In this document: in pieces, positions 18,389 through 26,955 of the stretch | How the letters are laid out: every line of letters begins with the position of its first letter | How positions within the stretch are numbered: position 1 is the stretch's first letter | From: Streptomyces amritsarensis | GTDB taxonomy: Bacteria > Actinomycetota > Actinomycetes > Streptomycetales > Streptomycetaceae | NCBI RefSeq assembly: GCF_001953875.1 | Contig: NZ_MQUR01000019.1 | Span: 1 to 64,000, forward strand | Direction of reading: 5' to 3' | DNA: 64,000 bases | Made by a program: the position numbers and the translations under genes | Notes under the pieces: model-generated | Seen by the model: only the letters and a program-made list of their open reading frames with translations | The model's database searches: none | What the model was told of the DNA's origin: nothing

Positions 18389-19189
18389 TCAGCGCCCCAG
18401 TTGGGACAGAACTTGACGGGGTCTGTTCGTGATGATCGCTTCCACACCCATATCAGCGCAGAGCTGAACGTCATCTGGCTCGTTCACGGTCCATACGTGA
18501 ACGCCATGGCCTGCGTCCTGGAGCTTGCGGATGAAGCCGGGATGATTGCGGACGATCCGCATGCCGGGGCCGGCGATCGTCACTCCGGCCGGCAGTCGCC
18601 CGTCGCGCATCCGGGGCGAGATGAACTGCATCAGGTACACGGTGGGTACCGTCGGCGCGGCGGCCCGGACCCGGTGCAGGGAGCGCGCGGAGAAGCTCAT
18701 GACCCGGACCGGGTGCGGGCCCCCGGCCGGCGGGGCGTCGAGGCCGAAGCGCTTGAGGAGGAAGAGGAGGCGCTCCTCCACCTGTCCGGCCCAGCGCGTC
18801 GGGTGCTTCGTCTCGATCGCGAGCTGTACGGGCCTCCCCGTGTCCGCGACCAGCTCCAGGAGGCGCTCCAGGGTGAGGACCGAGGTGCGCTCGGGGTCGG
18901 CGTCCCAGTCGGGGGACTCCTCGCGGTCCTTCCAGGAGCCGAAGTCGAGGGCGGCGAGGTCGGCCAGCTCCAGGGCGGAGACGGCGCCGCGGCCGTTCGA
19001 GGTGCGGTTCACCCGGCGGTCGTGGACCAGGACCAGATGGCCGTCGGCGGTGAGCCGGACATCGCATTCGAGGGCGTCTGCGCCGTCCTCGATGGCCTTG
19101 CGGTAGGCGGCCAGGGTGTGCTCGGGGGCATCCTCCGAAGCGCCGCGGTGGGCGACGACCTGGATGGTGCGCGGCATTGCGTGGGTCAC
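18389..19189 (-). CDS. glycerophosphodiester phosphodiesterase
   Basis: Hydrolyses glycerophosphodiesters to sn-glycerol-3-phosphate and an alcohol. The 266-residue TIM barrel has the family motifs HRGAS near residue 14, the ExD pair in ALECDVRLTADG, the His in LVLVHD, and Glu and Lys in AIETKHP. The end, WTVNEPDDVQLCADMGVEAIITNRP, is diagnostic. No signal peptide is visible, so it is probably cytoplasmic. It lies upstream of the RsbW-like gene on the same strand with 144 bases between, so co-transcription is uncertain. Confidence 0.94.
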   Translation of the reverse strand: MTHAMPRTIQVVAHRGASEDAPEHTLAAYRKAIEDGADALECDVRLTADGHLVLVHDRRVNRTSNGRGAVSALELADLAALDFGSWKDREESPDWDADPERTSVLTLERLLELVADTGRPVQLAIETKHPTRWAGQVEERLLFLLKRFGLDAPPAGGPHPVRVMSFSARSLHRVRAAAPTVPTVYLMQFISPRMRDGRLPAGVTIAGPGMRIVRNHPGFIRKLQDAGHGVHVWTVNEPDDVQLCADMGVEAIITNRPRQVLSQLGR

Positions 19190-19414
19190 CGGGTCATGGT
19201 GCCACCGTCAGCCCTCCGGGGGGCGGGGTCCGGCCCTGCGAGTGCATCCGAAATGCCGGACATAAAGAATGGGGGGAGATGCACAGGTCCGGCTTACAGT
19301 GCTCTGACGGGGCATGGGAAAGGCTTTGCCCTGGAACTTGTACGGCACGTCGAACGTTCAGCCGGATCGATATCGCCGGATTTCTGCAGCTGTGTGTGAC
19401 GAGGAGAGAGAGCT

Positions 19415-21007
19415 GTGAGCACCGAGAACGAGGGCACCGCGGCCCCCACACCCCCCGCGGCCCCGTCCGTGACCCCTGCTCAGGGCTCCGAGACGGCGCC
19501 GGCGGCCTCCGCAGCCGGACCGCGGCCGGACCACGCCCCCCAGGACGCCGCTCCGGCTGCTCCGGCCGTCCCGCAGGCCCCGCCCGCGGCACCCGCCCCT
19601 GCTCCGGCGCCCGCCGCCGGTGAGCAGGTGACCCAGCAGCTTCCGCCGACGCCCGCGCCGGGCACCGAGCCGACCCAGCAGATCCCGCCCGCGTCCGCGG
19701 GGCAGGCCCCCGGATACGGCCAGCCCCCCGCGCCGGCTCCCGGATACGGCCAGCCCTCCGCGCCGGCCCCGCACGCTGCCGAGGGCTGGCCGCCCCCGCC
19801 GCCCACCGTGCCGGCGTACGGCGCCGGCGGTGCGGGCGGCCCCGTCTGGGGCGCTCCCCCGGCCGCCGACGGCTTCCCCGCGCCCAAGGCGAAGGGCAGG
19901 GGCGGCATGATCGCGGCCGTGCTCGTGGCGGCCCTCCTCGCGGGCGGCATCGGCGGCAGCGTCGGCTACTGGGCCGCCGAGCGCAGCAACAACGGCAGCG
20001 GCTCGACCACCATCAGCGCGACCAACACCCCGAAGGACCTCAAGCGCGAGGCCGGCTCCATCGCCGGGCTCGCCGCGGGCGCACTGCCCAGCGTGGTCAC
20101 CATCGAGGCCTCGGCCGGAGACGGCGAGGGCGGCACCGGCACCGGGTTCGTCTACGACCAGCAGGGCCACATCCTCACCAACAATCACGTGGTGGCCTCC
20201 GCGGCGAACGGCGGCAAGCTCTTCGCGACCTTCTCCGACGGCAAGCGGTACGACGCCGAGGTGGTCGGCCGCGCCCAGGGCTACGACGTCGCCGTGCTCA
20301 AGCTGAAGAACCCGCCGGCGGGCCTCAAGCCGCTGGCGCTGGGCGACTCCGACAAGGTCGCGGTCGGCGACGCCACGATCGCGATCGGCGCCCCCTTCGG
20401 CCTGTCCAACACGGTGACCACCGGCATCGTCAGCGCCAAGAACCGCCCGGTCGCCTCCGGCGACGGCACCGGCAGCAAGAACTCCTACATGAGCGCACTC
20501 CAGACGGACGCCTCGATCAACCCGGGAAACTCCGGCGGTCCGCTGCTCGACGGCCGCGGCGCGGTCATCGGCATCAACTCCGCGATCCAGTCGGCCGGCA
20601 ACGGCGGCTTCGGCGGCGGCCAGGCCGGCTCGATCGGCCTCGGCTTCGCCATCCCGATCAACCAGGCCAAGAACGTGGCCGAGTCGCTGATCAAGACGGG
20701 CAAGCCGGTCTACCCGGTGATCTCGGTATCGGTGGACCTCCAGGCCAAGACCGAGGGCGCGAAGATCTCCGAGCAGGGCGCGGCCGCCAACGAGCTCGTC
20801 GACCCCAACGGTCCGGCCGGCAAGGCGGGGCTCAAGCCGGGCGACATCATCACGGACTTCGGCGGCAAGCCGGTCGACAGCGGCCCGACCCTGATCAGCA
20901 TGATCTGGACCTACAAGCCCGGCGACACGGTGAAGCTGACTTATCTGCGCGACGGCAAGCCGACCACCGTCGACATCACGCTCGGCTCCAGGATCGGCGA
21001 CAAGTAG
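19415..21007 (+). CDS. HtrA/DegP-family serine protease, membrane-anchored
   Basis: The 530-residue protein has a long Pro/Ala/Gln-rich cytoplasmic N-terminus (1-160) with the repeat PGYGQP, a single transmembrane helix (about 165-186) and an extracytoplasmic trypsin-like domain. The catalytic His is in NNHVVA near 258, Asp in YDVAVLKL near 290 and Ser in NPGNSGGPLL near 373. A C-terminal PDZ domain (about 420-520) follows. It is probably an envelope quality-control protease. The GTG start has GGAGAGAG upstream. About 225 bases upstream are free for a promoter. A 16-bp terminator follows. Confidence 0.95.
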   Translation: MSTENEGTAAPTPPAAPSVTPAQGSETAPAASAAGPRPDHAPQDAAPAAPAVPQAPPAAPAPAPAPAAGEQVTQQLPPTPAPGTEPTQQIPPASAGQAPGYGQPPAPAPGYGQPSAPAPHAAEGWPPPPPTVPAYGAGGAGGPVWGAPPAADGFPAPKAKGRGGMIAAVLVAALLAGGIGGSVGYWAAERSNNGSGSTTISATNTPKDLKREAGSIAGLAAGALPSVVTIEASAGDGEGGTGTGFVYDQQGHILTNNHVVASAANGGKLFATFSDGKRYDAEVVGRAQGYDVAVLKLKNPPAGLKPLALGDSDKVAVGDATIAIGAPFGLSNTVTTGIVSAKNRPVASGDGTGSKNSYMSALQTDASINPGNSGGPLLDGRGAVIGINSAIQSAGNGGFGGGQAGSIGLGFAIPINQAKNVAESLIKTGKPVYPVISVSVDLQAKTEGAKISEQGAAANELVDPNGPAGKAGLKPGDIITDFGGKPVDSGPTLISMIWTYKPGDTVKLTYLRDGKPTTVDITLGSRIGDK

Positions 21008-21037
21008 CACCACCGGCCACGGCAGTGGCGCGGTGAC

Positions 21038-21073
21038 GAGGGGCCGTGGGCGGGATTCCGCCCACGGCCCCTC
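21038..21073. terminator. terminator hairpin after htrA-like gene
   Basis: A perfect 16-bp stem (21038-21053 with 21058-21073) with a four-base loop lies 31 bases after the protease stop and 24 bases before the LysR start codon, so the regulator's promoter must overlap it. Confidence 0.85.
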
Positions 21074-21096
21074 CAACGTCCGCTTATGCTTCGCTC

Positions 21097-22002
21097 GTGT
21101 TCGATTCTCGGCACATACGGACGTTCCACGCGGTGGTCGCCTCCGGCTCGTACTCGGCGGCCGCGCGCGTGCTGGGCTACACCCAGCCCGCCATCACCCA
21201 GCAGATGAAGGCGCTCGAACGCGCCGTCGGCACCCCGCTGTTCACACGCGTGGGCCGCAAGATGCAGCTCACCGAGGCCGGGGAGTCGCTCTCCCGGCAC
21301 GCCGAGACCATCCTCGGCAACCTCTCCGCCGCCGAGGCCCAGCTGAGGGCGTACGCCCGCCTGCGCACCGGCCGGGTCAGACTGTGCGGCTTCCCCAGCG
21401 CCAACGTCACCCTCGTCCCGGAAGCCCTGAGCGGCCTGGCCAAGGACCACCCGGGCATACAGGTGGAACTGCTGGAGGGAGAGCCCCCTGAGTCGCTGCG
21501 GCGGCTGGAGCGCGGCGAGTGCGACATCACCCTGGCCTTCACCTATCCCGGCCTGCACGAGGAGGTGCCGGAGGAGGTCACCGAGGTCAGGCTGCTGGAG
21601 GACCAGCTGACGGTACTCCTCCCGACCGGGCACCCGCTGGCCCGGCGCCGCGCCGTGCACCTGGCCGACCTCGCCGAGGAACGGTGGATCGCGGGCTGCC
21701 CGCGCTGCCGGGCGAACCTGCTGCACGAGTGCGCCGAGCTCGGTTTCGTGCCCGACATCCGCTTCGCCACCGACGACAATCTGGTGGTGCAGAGCCTGGT
21801 GGCCCAAGGCCTGGGCGTGGCGATGATGCCCGCGCTCGTCCTGCCCTCGCTCTCACTGAGCCGGGTCTGCGGACGTGCGCTCCAGCCTGCTGCCCGGCGG
21901 CACATCGCCGCGTACGTCTACCGGGACCATCTTCGGATTCCGGCGACGTCCGTGGTGCTGAACGCGCTGAAGCGGGTGGCGGCCAACCGGGTCGGCTGCT
22001 GA
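21097..22002 (+). CDS. LysR-family transcriptional regulator
   Basis: The 301-residue regulator has an N-terminal winged helix-turn-helix (about residues 5-62, with SYSAAARVLGYTQPAITQQ as the recognition part) and a periplasmic-binding-like effector domain (about 90-295). The GTG at 21097 puts the helix-turn-helix at the usual position; longer readings would cross the terminator. The next two genes on the same strand encode a cysteine dioxygenase-like enzyme and a YeiH-type exporter. LysR proteins often control such neighbours, so a sulfur-compound effector is a fair guess, not shown by sequence. Confidence 0.9.
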   Translation: MFDSRHIRTFHAVVASGSYSAAARVLGYTQPAITQQMKALERAVGTPLFTRVGRKMQLTEAGESLSRHAETILGNLSAAEAQLRAYARLRTGRVRLCGFPSANVTLVPEALSGLAKDHPGIQVELLEGEPPESLRRLERGECDITLAFTYPGLHEEVPEEVTEVRLLEDQLTVLLPTGHPLARRRAVHLADLAEERWIAGCPRCRANLLHECAELGFVPDIRFATDDNLVVQSLVAQGLGVAMMPALVLPSLSLSRVCGRALQPAARRHIAAYVYRDHLRIPATSVVLNALKRVAANRVGC

Positions 22003-22081
22003 CCAACCCATAAGCGCTGCTTGGGATTTCACGTCACAACTGTCGTTGGACGCGTGGGAACGGCGCCCGCACGCTGCCCGT

Positions 22082-22630
22082 ATGACCACCACCACACCGG
22101 CCCGTACCACCACGAGGATGGCCGCCCTCGTCAGTGAGATCCGCACGGTCGTGGAGCGGGGACTGGCTCCCGACCTCACCGCCTACCTCGTGGGCGAAAG
22201 GCTCGCCCCGCACCTGGGGGCGCCCGACCTGCTGACGCCGACGCAGCAGGAGGGCGACCCCGAGCGCTACCGGCAGCACATCCTGCACGCCGAGTCCGAC
22301 GGAAGCTTCTCCGTGGTGGCGCTGGTGTGGCTGCCCGGGCAGGAGACCTGCATCCATGACCACGTGTCGTGGTGCGTGGCCGGTGTGCACCAGGGCGAGG
22401 AGAGCGAGCGCCGCTTCCGCCTCGCACCCGGTGCAGGTCCCGCCCGTCTGGTGGCGACGGAGGACGTGGTCAACACCCAGGGCGACGTGTGCGGATTCGC
22501 CCCGCCCGGAGACATCCACAAAGTGCGCAACTCCTGCTCCACAAAGGCCATATCGGTGCACGTGTACGGCGCCGACGTGTCCCGGCTGGGGACCAGCATC
22601 CGTCGCGTCTACAAGCTCCCCGTCGACTGA
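22082..22630 (+). CDS. cysteine dioxygenase-family cupin
   Basis: A 182-residue cupin. The iron ligands are seen as CIHDHVSWCVAGVHQGEE (His-x-His near residue 96) and the later His in PPGDIHKVRN near residue 146. Cysteine dioxygenases oxidise cysteine to cysteine sulfinate. Length and motif order fit the bacterial type I family, although other thiol dioxygenases (for example mercaptopropionate) cannot be excluded. The ATG at 22082 is preceded by an unremarkable site. The stop overlaps the next start (TGATG), showing translational coupling with the YeiH-type gene. Confidence 0.88.
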   Translation: MTTTTPARTTTRMAALVSEIRTVVERGLAPDLTAYLVGERLAPHLGAPDLLTPTQQEGDPERYRQHILHAESDGSFSVVALVWLPGQETCIHDHVSWCVAGVHQGEESERRFRLAPGAGPARLVATEDVVNTQGDVCGFAPPGDIHKVRNSCSTKAISVHVYGADVSRLGTSIRRVYKLPVD

Positions 22631-23676
22631 TGGCACTCCTCCATCGCCCGCAGAGCACAGCGGTTCGGCATGTTTCACGTGAAACATCCGCTCCCTGGCC
22701 GGGGTTGGCGCTGGCGGTGGGCGGAGCCCTGGTCGCCTGGTGCGTCCACCGCCTCATACCCGCTGTACCGATGCTGACCGCCTCGGTGGTGCTGGGCATT
22801 GCGGTGGCGCACCTGCCCGGACCGCGGACCTTCGTCCGGGGGGCCGGGCGCGCGGGCCTCTCGCTGGCCGGCCGGCGGCTCATGCGGATCGGCATCGTCC
22901 TGCTGGGCCTCGGCCTGGGGCTCGACCAGGTGCTCCGTCTGGGCTGGGCCACGGTGGCCATGGTCGTCGGCGTCGTCGCAGCCACGTTCTTCGGCACCCT
23001 CTGGCTGGGCCGTCGGCTGGGGCTTCCGGGCGACCAGCCGCTGCTGATCGCCACGGGGTATTCGATCTGCGGGGCTTCGGCGATCGGCGCGGTGAGCCAG
23101 GTGTCGGGCAGCGACGAGGAGGACGTGGCGGCCTCGGTCGCACTCGTCACCCTGTGCGGGACGCTCGCGATCGCCGTACTCCCGCTCCTCCAGGACCCGT
23201 TGGCGCTCTCCGACCCTGCCTTCGGGCGGTGGGTCGGCGCCGGTGTCCACGACGTCGGCCAAGTGGTGGCGACCGCGCAGACTGCCGGCCCGGATGCCCT
23301 GGGAGAGGCGGTGCTGGTCAAACTGATGCGGGTGGCCCTGCTCGCTCCGCTGGTGGCGGCCGTCGCCTTCGCCGTACGGGCCCGGCGGCAGGGGGTGCGC
23401 ACCGCCTCGGGCCGGCGCCCGGCCCCGGTACCGCTGTTCGTCGCCGGCTTCCTGGCCGCGGCCGCGCTGCGCGCCACCGGTCTGCTGCCCGACGTAGCGC
23501 TGGAGTGGGCACACACCGCGCAGGAGGGACTGCTGGCGGCGGCCCTGTTCGGGCTGGGGAGCGCCGTCCATCTGCCGACGCTGGCCCGGACCGGAGGGCG
23601 CGCGGCGGCGCTGGGACTGTCGGCGTGGGTGGTCGTCGCCGGGGTCTCGTACGCGGGCGTGATGCTCACCGTATGA
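22630..23676 (+). CDS. YeiH/UPF0324-family membrane protein (putative sulfate/sulfite exporter)
   Basis: The 348-residue protein has about ten transmembrane helices and the family's conserved SICGASAIGAVSQV segment near residue 145 and GVHDVGQVVATAQ near residue 205. The annotated role of the family as an inorganic sulfur exporter is weakly supported in general. Here the coupling to cysteine dioxygenase, whose product breaks down to sulfite and pyruvate, gives the idea some weight. Residues 15-19 are encoded by a parS site. The overlap with the upstream stop codon sets the start. Confidence 0.87.
   Translation: MALLHRPQSTAVRHVSRETSAPWPGLALAVGGALVAWCVHRLIPAVPMLTASVVLGIAVAHLPGPRTFVRGAGRAGLSLAGRRLMRIGIVLLGLGLGLDQVLRLGWATVAMVVGVVAATFFGTLWLGRRLGLPGDQPLLIATGYSICGASAIGAVSQVSGSDEEDVAASVALVTLCGTLAIAVLPLLQDPLALSDPAFGRWVGAGVHDVGQVVATAQTAGPDALGEAVLVKLMRVALLAPLVAAVAFAVRARRQGVRTASGRRPAPVPLFVAGFLAAAALRATGLLPDVALEWAHTAQEGLLAAALFGLGSAVHLPTLARTGGRAAALGLSAWVVVAGVSYAGVMLTV
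22672..22685. other. parS site (ParB binding), copy 4
   Basis: Exact GTTTCACGTGAAAC with flanking T and A, inside the 5' coding part of the YeiH-type gene, read as Val-Ser-Arg-Glu-Thr just ahead of the first transmembrane helix. It is a single site. Confidence 0.95.
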
Positions 23677-23883
23677 CGCTGCAACGGCCGGGAGTTGGCC
23701 ATTTCCTGGCCGGAACCGACCGAACGTTCTGACTGCCCGCTGACATTGAGGCGGGCCCGTGCCACTCTGCCCCGACAGCCGCACCACGTACGGCGCACCA
23801 CGCACAGCCGATCCGCACCGACCGCTCTTCACCCCCACCCTGCCCGGCTCCGACCGGTCCGGGCACGGCAGAAGGAGTCATGC

Positions 23884-24840
23884 GTGAATCGTCATCGCAC
23901 GGCCTTGTCCGTCCTGCTCTCGGCGGGCGCCCTGGTCGCGGGCGTCCTGACGGCGGCCACCCCCTCGATCGCTGCGGACGCCCCGACGTCCTTCCGGCCG
24001 CAGCACACCCAGGGCTTCTGGACCGCCGAGCGGATGCGGGCGGCCACTCCGCTCGACGTGACGGCGGTACCCGGCGCGGCTCGTACCGCGGTGGCCGCCT
24101 CCGCCACTCCCACCGCCATCGCCCCGACGGCCGCCGCGTCTGCTGCGTCGCCGACGGCGTTCCCGCAGGCAGGCGGGGCCTGGACCGGCGGCGGGGCGGT
24201 CGTGAAGACCTCGGGCCGGGTCTTCTTCACGATGGGCGGCCGCACCGCCTCCTGTTCCGGAAACTCGATCACCAGCGCCAACGGCAGTACGGTCATGACG
24301 GCGGGCCACTGCGTGAAGTACCAGGGCGCCTGGCACACGAACTGGGTCTTCGTACCCGCCTACAACAACGGGTCGGCGCCCTACGGGCAGTGGTCGGCCA
24401 CCAAGACCTTCGCCACCGACCAGTGGGCGGCGAGCGAGGACATGAACATGGACGTCGGCCTCGCCGTCGTCGCCCCGCTGAACGGCCAGACCCTCAGCCA
24501 GGCCGTCGGCGCGCAGGGAGTCCTCTTCAACGGCGGCTACAACAAGAGGATGTATTCCTTCGGCTTCCCCGCGGCGGCCCCGTACGACGGAACGAAGCTG
24601 GTCTACTGCAGCGGCAACAGCGGCAAGGACTTCCTGCTGACCAAGGACCACAGCCTGGGCTGCAACATGACCGGCGGCTCCAGCGGCGGCCCCTGGTTCC
24701 AGGACTTCAACGAGGCCACCGGCCTCGGCACCCAGGTTTCGGTGAACAGCTTCGGCTACACCTTCCTGCCCAACCGCATGTACGGCCCGTACCTCGGCAA
24801 TGAAGCCAAGGCGGCCTACGACAAGGCACAGGCCTCCTGA
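23884..24840 (+). CDS. secreted trypsin-like serine protease
   Basis: The 318-residue extracellular protease has a Sec signal peptide (about residues 1-31) and a short Ala/Thr-rich pro-region to about residue 95. The chymotrypsin-fold domain has catalytic His in VMTAGHCVK near 140, Asp in NMDVGLAVV near 191 and Ser in MTGGSSGGPW near 268. Four Cys suggest two disulfides. The GTG at 23884 has AAGGAG seven bases upstream; readings from further up lack a signal peptide. A hairpin immediately downstream runs into the tRNA-Ser gene. Confidence 0.92.
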   Translation: MNRHRTALSVLLSAGALVAGVLTAATPSIAADAPTSFRPQHTQGFWTAERMRAATPLDVTAVPGAARTAVAASATPTAIAPTAAASAASPTAFPQAGGAWTGGGAVVKTSGRVFFTMGGRTASCSGNSITSANGSTVMTAGHCVKYQGAWHTNWVFVPAYNNGSAPYGQWSATKTFATDQWAASEDMNMDVGLAVVAPLNGQTLSQAVGAQGVLFNGGYNKRMYSFGFPAAAPYDGTKLVYCSGNSGKDFLLTKDHSLGCNMTGGSSGGPWFQDFNEATGLGTQVSVNSFGYTFLPNRMYGPYLGNEAKAAYDKAQAS

Positions 24841-24861
24841 CCCGACAGTCGCCCCGCCACC

Positions 24862-24896
24862 CCCACCTGGCCGGTACTCTGTACCGGCCAGGTGGG
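24862..24896. terminator. terminator hairpin overlapping the tRNA-Ser 5' end
   Basis: A perfect 16-bp stem (24862-24877 with 24881-24896, loop TCT) ends the protease transcript. Its right arm includes the first six bases of the tRNA (24891-24896), so the hairpin and the tRNA acceptor stem cannot form in the same RNA at the same time. Confidence 0.75.
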
Positions 24897-24980
24897 TTGC
24901 CCGAGCGGCCTAAGGGAACGGTCTTGAAAACCGTCGTGGCAGCGATGTCACCGTGGGTTCAAATCCCACACCCACCGCCA
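24891..24980 (+). tRNA. tRNA-Ser (anticodon UGA)
   Basis: Class II tRNA with seven-base acceptor arms 24891-24897 and 24970-24976, anticodon TGA at 24925-24927 inside a five-pair stem, a long variable arm, a normal T arm (GTTCAAATC) and encoded CCA at 24978-24980. It reads UCA and, by wobble, other UCN codons. Confidence 0.96.
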
Positions 24981-24984
24981 GGTC

Positions 24985-25019
24985 AGAGGGCGGGTACCCG
25001 AATCGGGTGCCCGCCCTCT
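24985..25019. terminator. terminator after tRNA-Ser(UGA)
   Basis: A 16-bp stem (24985-25000 with 25004-25019, one G-T pair) begins four bases after the tRNA end and also lies before the stop of the convergent membrane-protein gene. Confidence 0.85.
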
Positions 25020-25023
25020 CTGC

Positions 25024-25485
25024 TCACCCGACCCGTGCCTTCCCGGCGGCGCGCCTGCGCGCCGTGTAGCGGAGCAGGGTCCAGATCGCCGCGGCGTTGA
25101 CCAGGGCGCCGGCCAGGATCGCGGCGTGGAAGCCGAATCCGGACCAGATGCCGGGGTCGGCGGCCACGGACGTGTCCGGTACCCAGTCCGAGGGGCGCGG
25201 AGCAGACTCCGAAATGAACTCCATGGGCGGTTCGGCGGGCGGCTCCGAGCCGTAGTAGGGCTCCCCGGGCGGCATCGGGGCCGAGTTCAGGGCGTCCGCC
25301 GCCGCAGGCCGGAAGGACGACAGCAGCAGGAGGCTGACCGGCGCCGTGGCCAGGATCGGCCAGACTCCGAAGAACCCGATGTCCCCCATCCGGCTGCCGA
25401 TCTCGATGTACACGAGCATCGCGACCACCAGTGCCAGGTACGCGCTGGGCACCCACATCTCAGCCTTCGACCAGCGCCGCACCAT
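25024..25485 (-). CDS. small integral membrane protein of unknown function
   Basis: The 153-residue protein has three hydrophobic segments (about residues 14-32, 38-58 and 118-140). The Pro/Ser-rich loop between the second and third carries two copies of a SEPPAEPP-like stretch. I do not recognise the family. The ATG at 25485 follows GGGGAACGAC; a longer reading to 25617 is Arg-rich. The stop lies close to the tRNA terminator, which it probably shares. Confidence 0.75.
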   Translation of the reverse strand: MVRRWSKAEMWVPSAYLALVVAMLVYIEIGSRMGDIGFFGVWPILATAPVSLLLLSSFRPAAADALNSAPMPPGEPYYGSEPPAEPPMEFISESAPRPSDWVPDTSVAADPGIWSGFGFHAAILAGALVNAAAIWTLLRYTARRRAAGKARVG

Positions 25486-25561
25486 GTCGTTCCCCGTTCG
25501 CCGTGCCCGTTCCGCTTCGTTCGACCTGCGTCCAGTCTCGAAGCTGCCGAGGACCGCCACC

Positions 25562-25577
25562 TGAGTACACCTACTCA
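25562..25577. promoter_or_regulatory. inverted repeat TGAGTA-N4-TACTCA
   Basis: A perfect 6-bp dyad with a four-base spacer sits about 77 bases upstream of the leftward small membrane-protein gene. Its size fits an operator. I cannot name the regulator. The rest of the 25486-25925 gap (440 bases) holds no gene I can support, only GC-rich sequence with weak local symmetry. Confidence 0.4.
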
Positions 25578-25925
25578 TCCTGCTCGGCCGCGCGTACCTG
25601 GCAGAGCGTGCACTCACTCACCGCCGATGAACCAGCCCTGCTCCGGGGGCGCTCCCCGTTGGGGTAAGGCGGGCGGTGCGATTCCCGGCTGGCGGGTCGG
25701 GTGCCGGTGTGCCGGCACGGTGGGCCAGGTCCGACCCGGTCCCCGGCGGCTCCGGGAGCCCCGTTCACCAGGGGCCACGAGGCAGGCTGAAAGTCTGATT
25801 GATCCTTCCGGGTGGTGTTTGTCGGAAGATCGGCGCGTGTGATGAGCGCAGTGCGGTTGCCCCCACATCATGACGAATGTATTCAGATCCGCCCGTCGGT
25901 ACATCGCGAATCGAGGCACTCAGTC

Positions 25926-26351
25926 ATGGCTCACCCCAACATCCTCACGTCGATCTGGACCTCGGTCCTGGCCGCCCTCGTGGCCGTCCTCTCCTCCCTC
26001 GGCTTCGGCGGCAAGGTGGCTCCGGCCGCCGCTGCCCCCACCACCGGGGGTGCGGCTGCGGCCACTGTCGCGGCCTCCTCCGTGCGCCGGCCGGCCGTCA
26101 CGGCTCCGCGGAGCTGGCGGGAGATGATCCGGGGCGGTTCGCTGCCGCCGACCCTGAAGCAGCGCATCCGGGCCGAGGCCCACGGCAAGACCCCCGGTGT
26201 CCGACGCTCCACCACCGCCGCGGCCATGGGTGCCGCCGCCCCGGGAGCCGCCGCTCGCGCCCTGACACCTTCCGCGGTGCCCGCCCCCCGCGCCCCCCGC
26301 GCCGGACGTACCGCCCGCACCACCCGCGAGGCGCTGGCGCTTGCCGCGTAG
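25926..26351 (+). CDS. small Ala-rich protein of unknown function
   Basis: The 141-residue protein has one hydrophobic N-terminal segment (about residues 5-27) that could be a membrane anchor or uncleaved signal. An Ala/Thr-rich stretch, the distinctive segment SWREMIRGGSLPPTLKQRIR near residues 60-79 and a basic Ala/Arg-rich tail follow. I do not recognise the family, but the central segment looks conserved rather than random. The ATG at 25926 is chosen because the hydrophobic stretch begins right after it. Confidence 0.65.
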   Translation: MAHPNILTSIWTSVLAALVAVLSSLGFGGKVAPAAAAPTTGGAAAATVAASSVRRPAVTAPRSWREMIRGGSLPPTLKQRIRAEAHGKTPGVRRSTTAAAMGAAAPGAAARALTPSAVPAPRAPRAGRTARTTREALALAA

Positions 26352-26955
26352 CCCGGTACAAGCAGACAGGGCCGAAGGCAGTGGCAGGTGCGTAGGCAGG
26401 CACCGGAACGCAGGATGAAGCGGATGCGCAGGCACTCGCAGGTACGCAGGATGCGGCAGGACCGCAGGTACTCGCAGGTACGCGGGACGAAGCAGGTACG
26501 CAGGCAGGCGCTGGAGCCCGGTCGGATGTGACCGCGGATCGCGCCGTGCAGTGCCCCGGCAGCGGGGCACGGATGGAACACCCCGGCGTGCGCCGGGGGG
26601 CGTGCAGGGGGCGTGGAGCTTGGCAATGCAGGGCCGCAAGCCCGGGAGACGGTGGGGTTCCCGGACGGCGCGGCCCTTTTCGGCATGTCCGGGAGCGATG
26701 GCCTGAGGGAACGCTTCATTTCGCGTGTGACGTGGGGTGCAGCCGGTTCCGGAGCGCTGCTCTGGGGCTCCGGGGGCGCGAATGGGGTTTATCCAGTGTT
26801 GGTCATGCTTGCGGGGGAATCGGGGAGTCCGGGGTGGTTCGCCGGGGATTCGGTGGGCAACTCTGGTCTCGCGACGTCGTCAGCACAAACGACCGAGGCG
26901 GTCGGCCAACTGCCTTGGGGTGAGTCCCACTTCGGTTTTCTGGAGGAATGAAGAC
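26352..26955. other. 600-base non-coding stretch upstream of a small secreted protein
   Basis: No gene is supported here. The left part contains a degenerate tandem repeat (see 26427-26496). The right part is the upstream region of the Asn/Gln-rich secreted protein. I see no clear -35/-10 pair and no strong hairpin. Confidence 0.5.
26427..26496. repeat. degenerate 36-base tandem repeat
   Basis: A 34-base stretch at 26427-26460 recurs at 26463-26496 with about five differences. Shorter pieces of the same CAGGTACGCAGG-like motif occur from about 26384 to 26512. It lies just after the stop of the small Ala-rich gene. It may be a decaying minisatellite. Confidence 0.6.
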
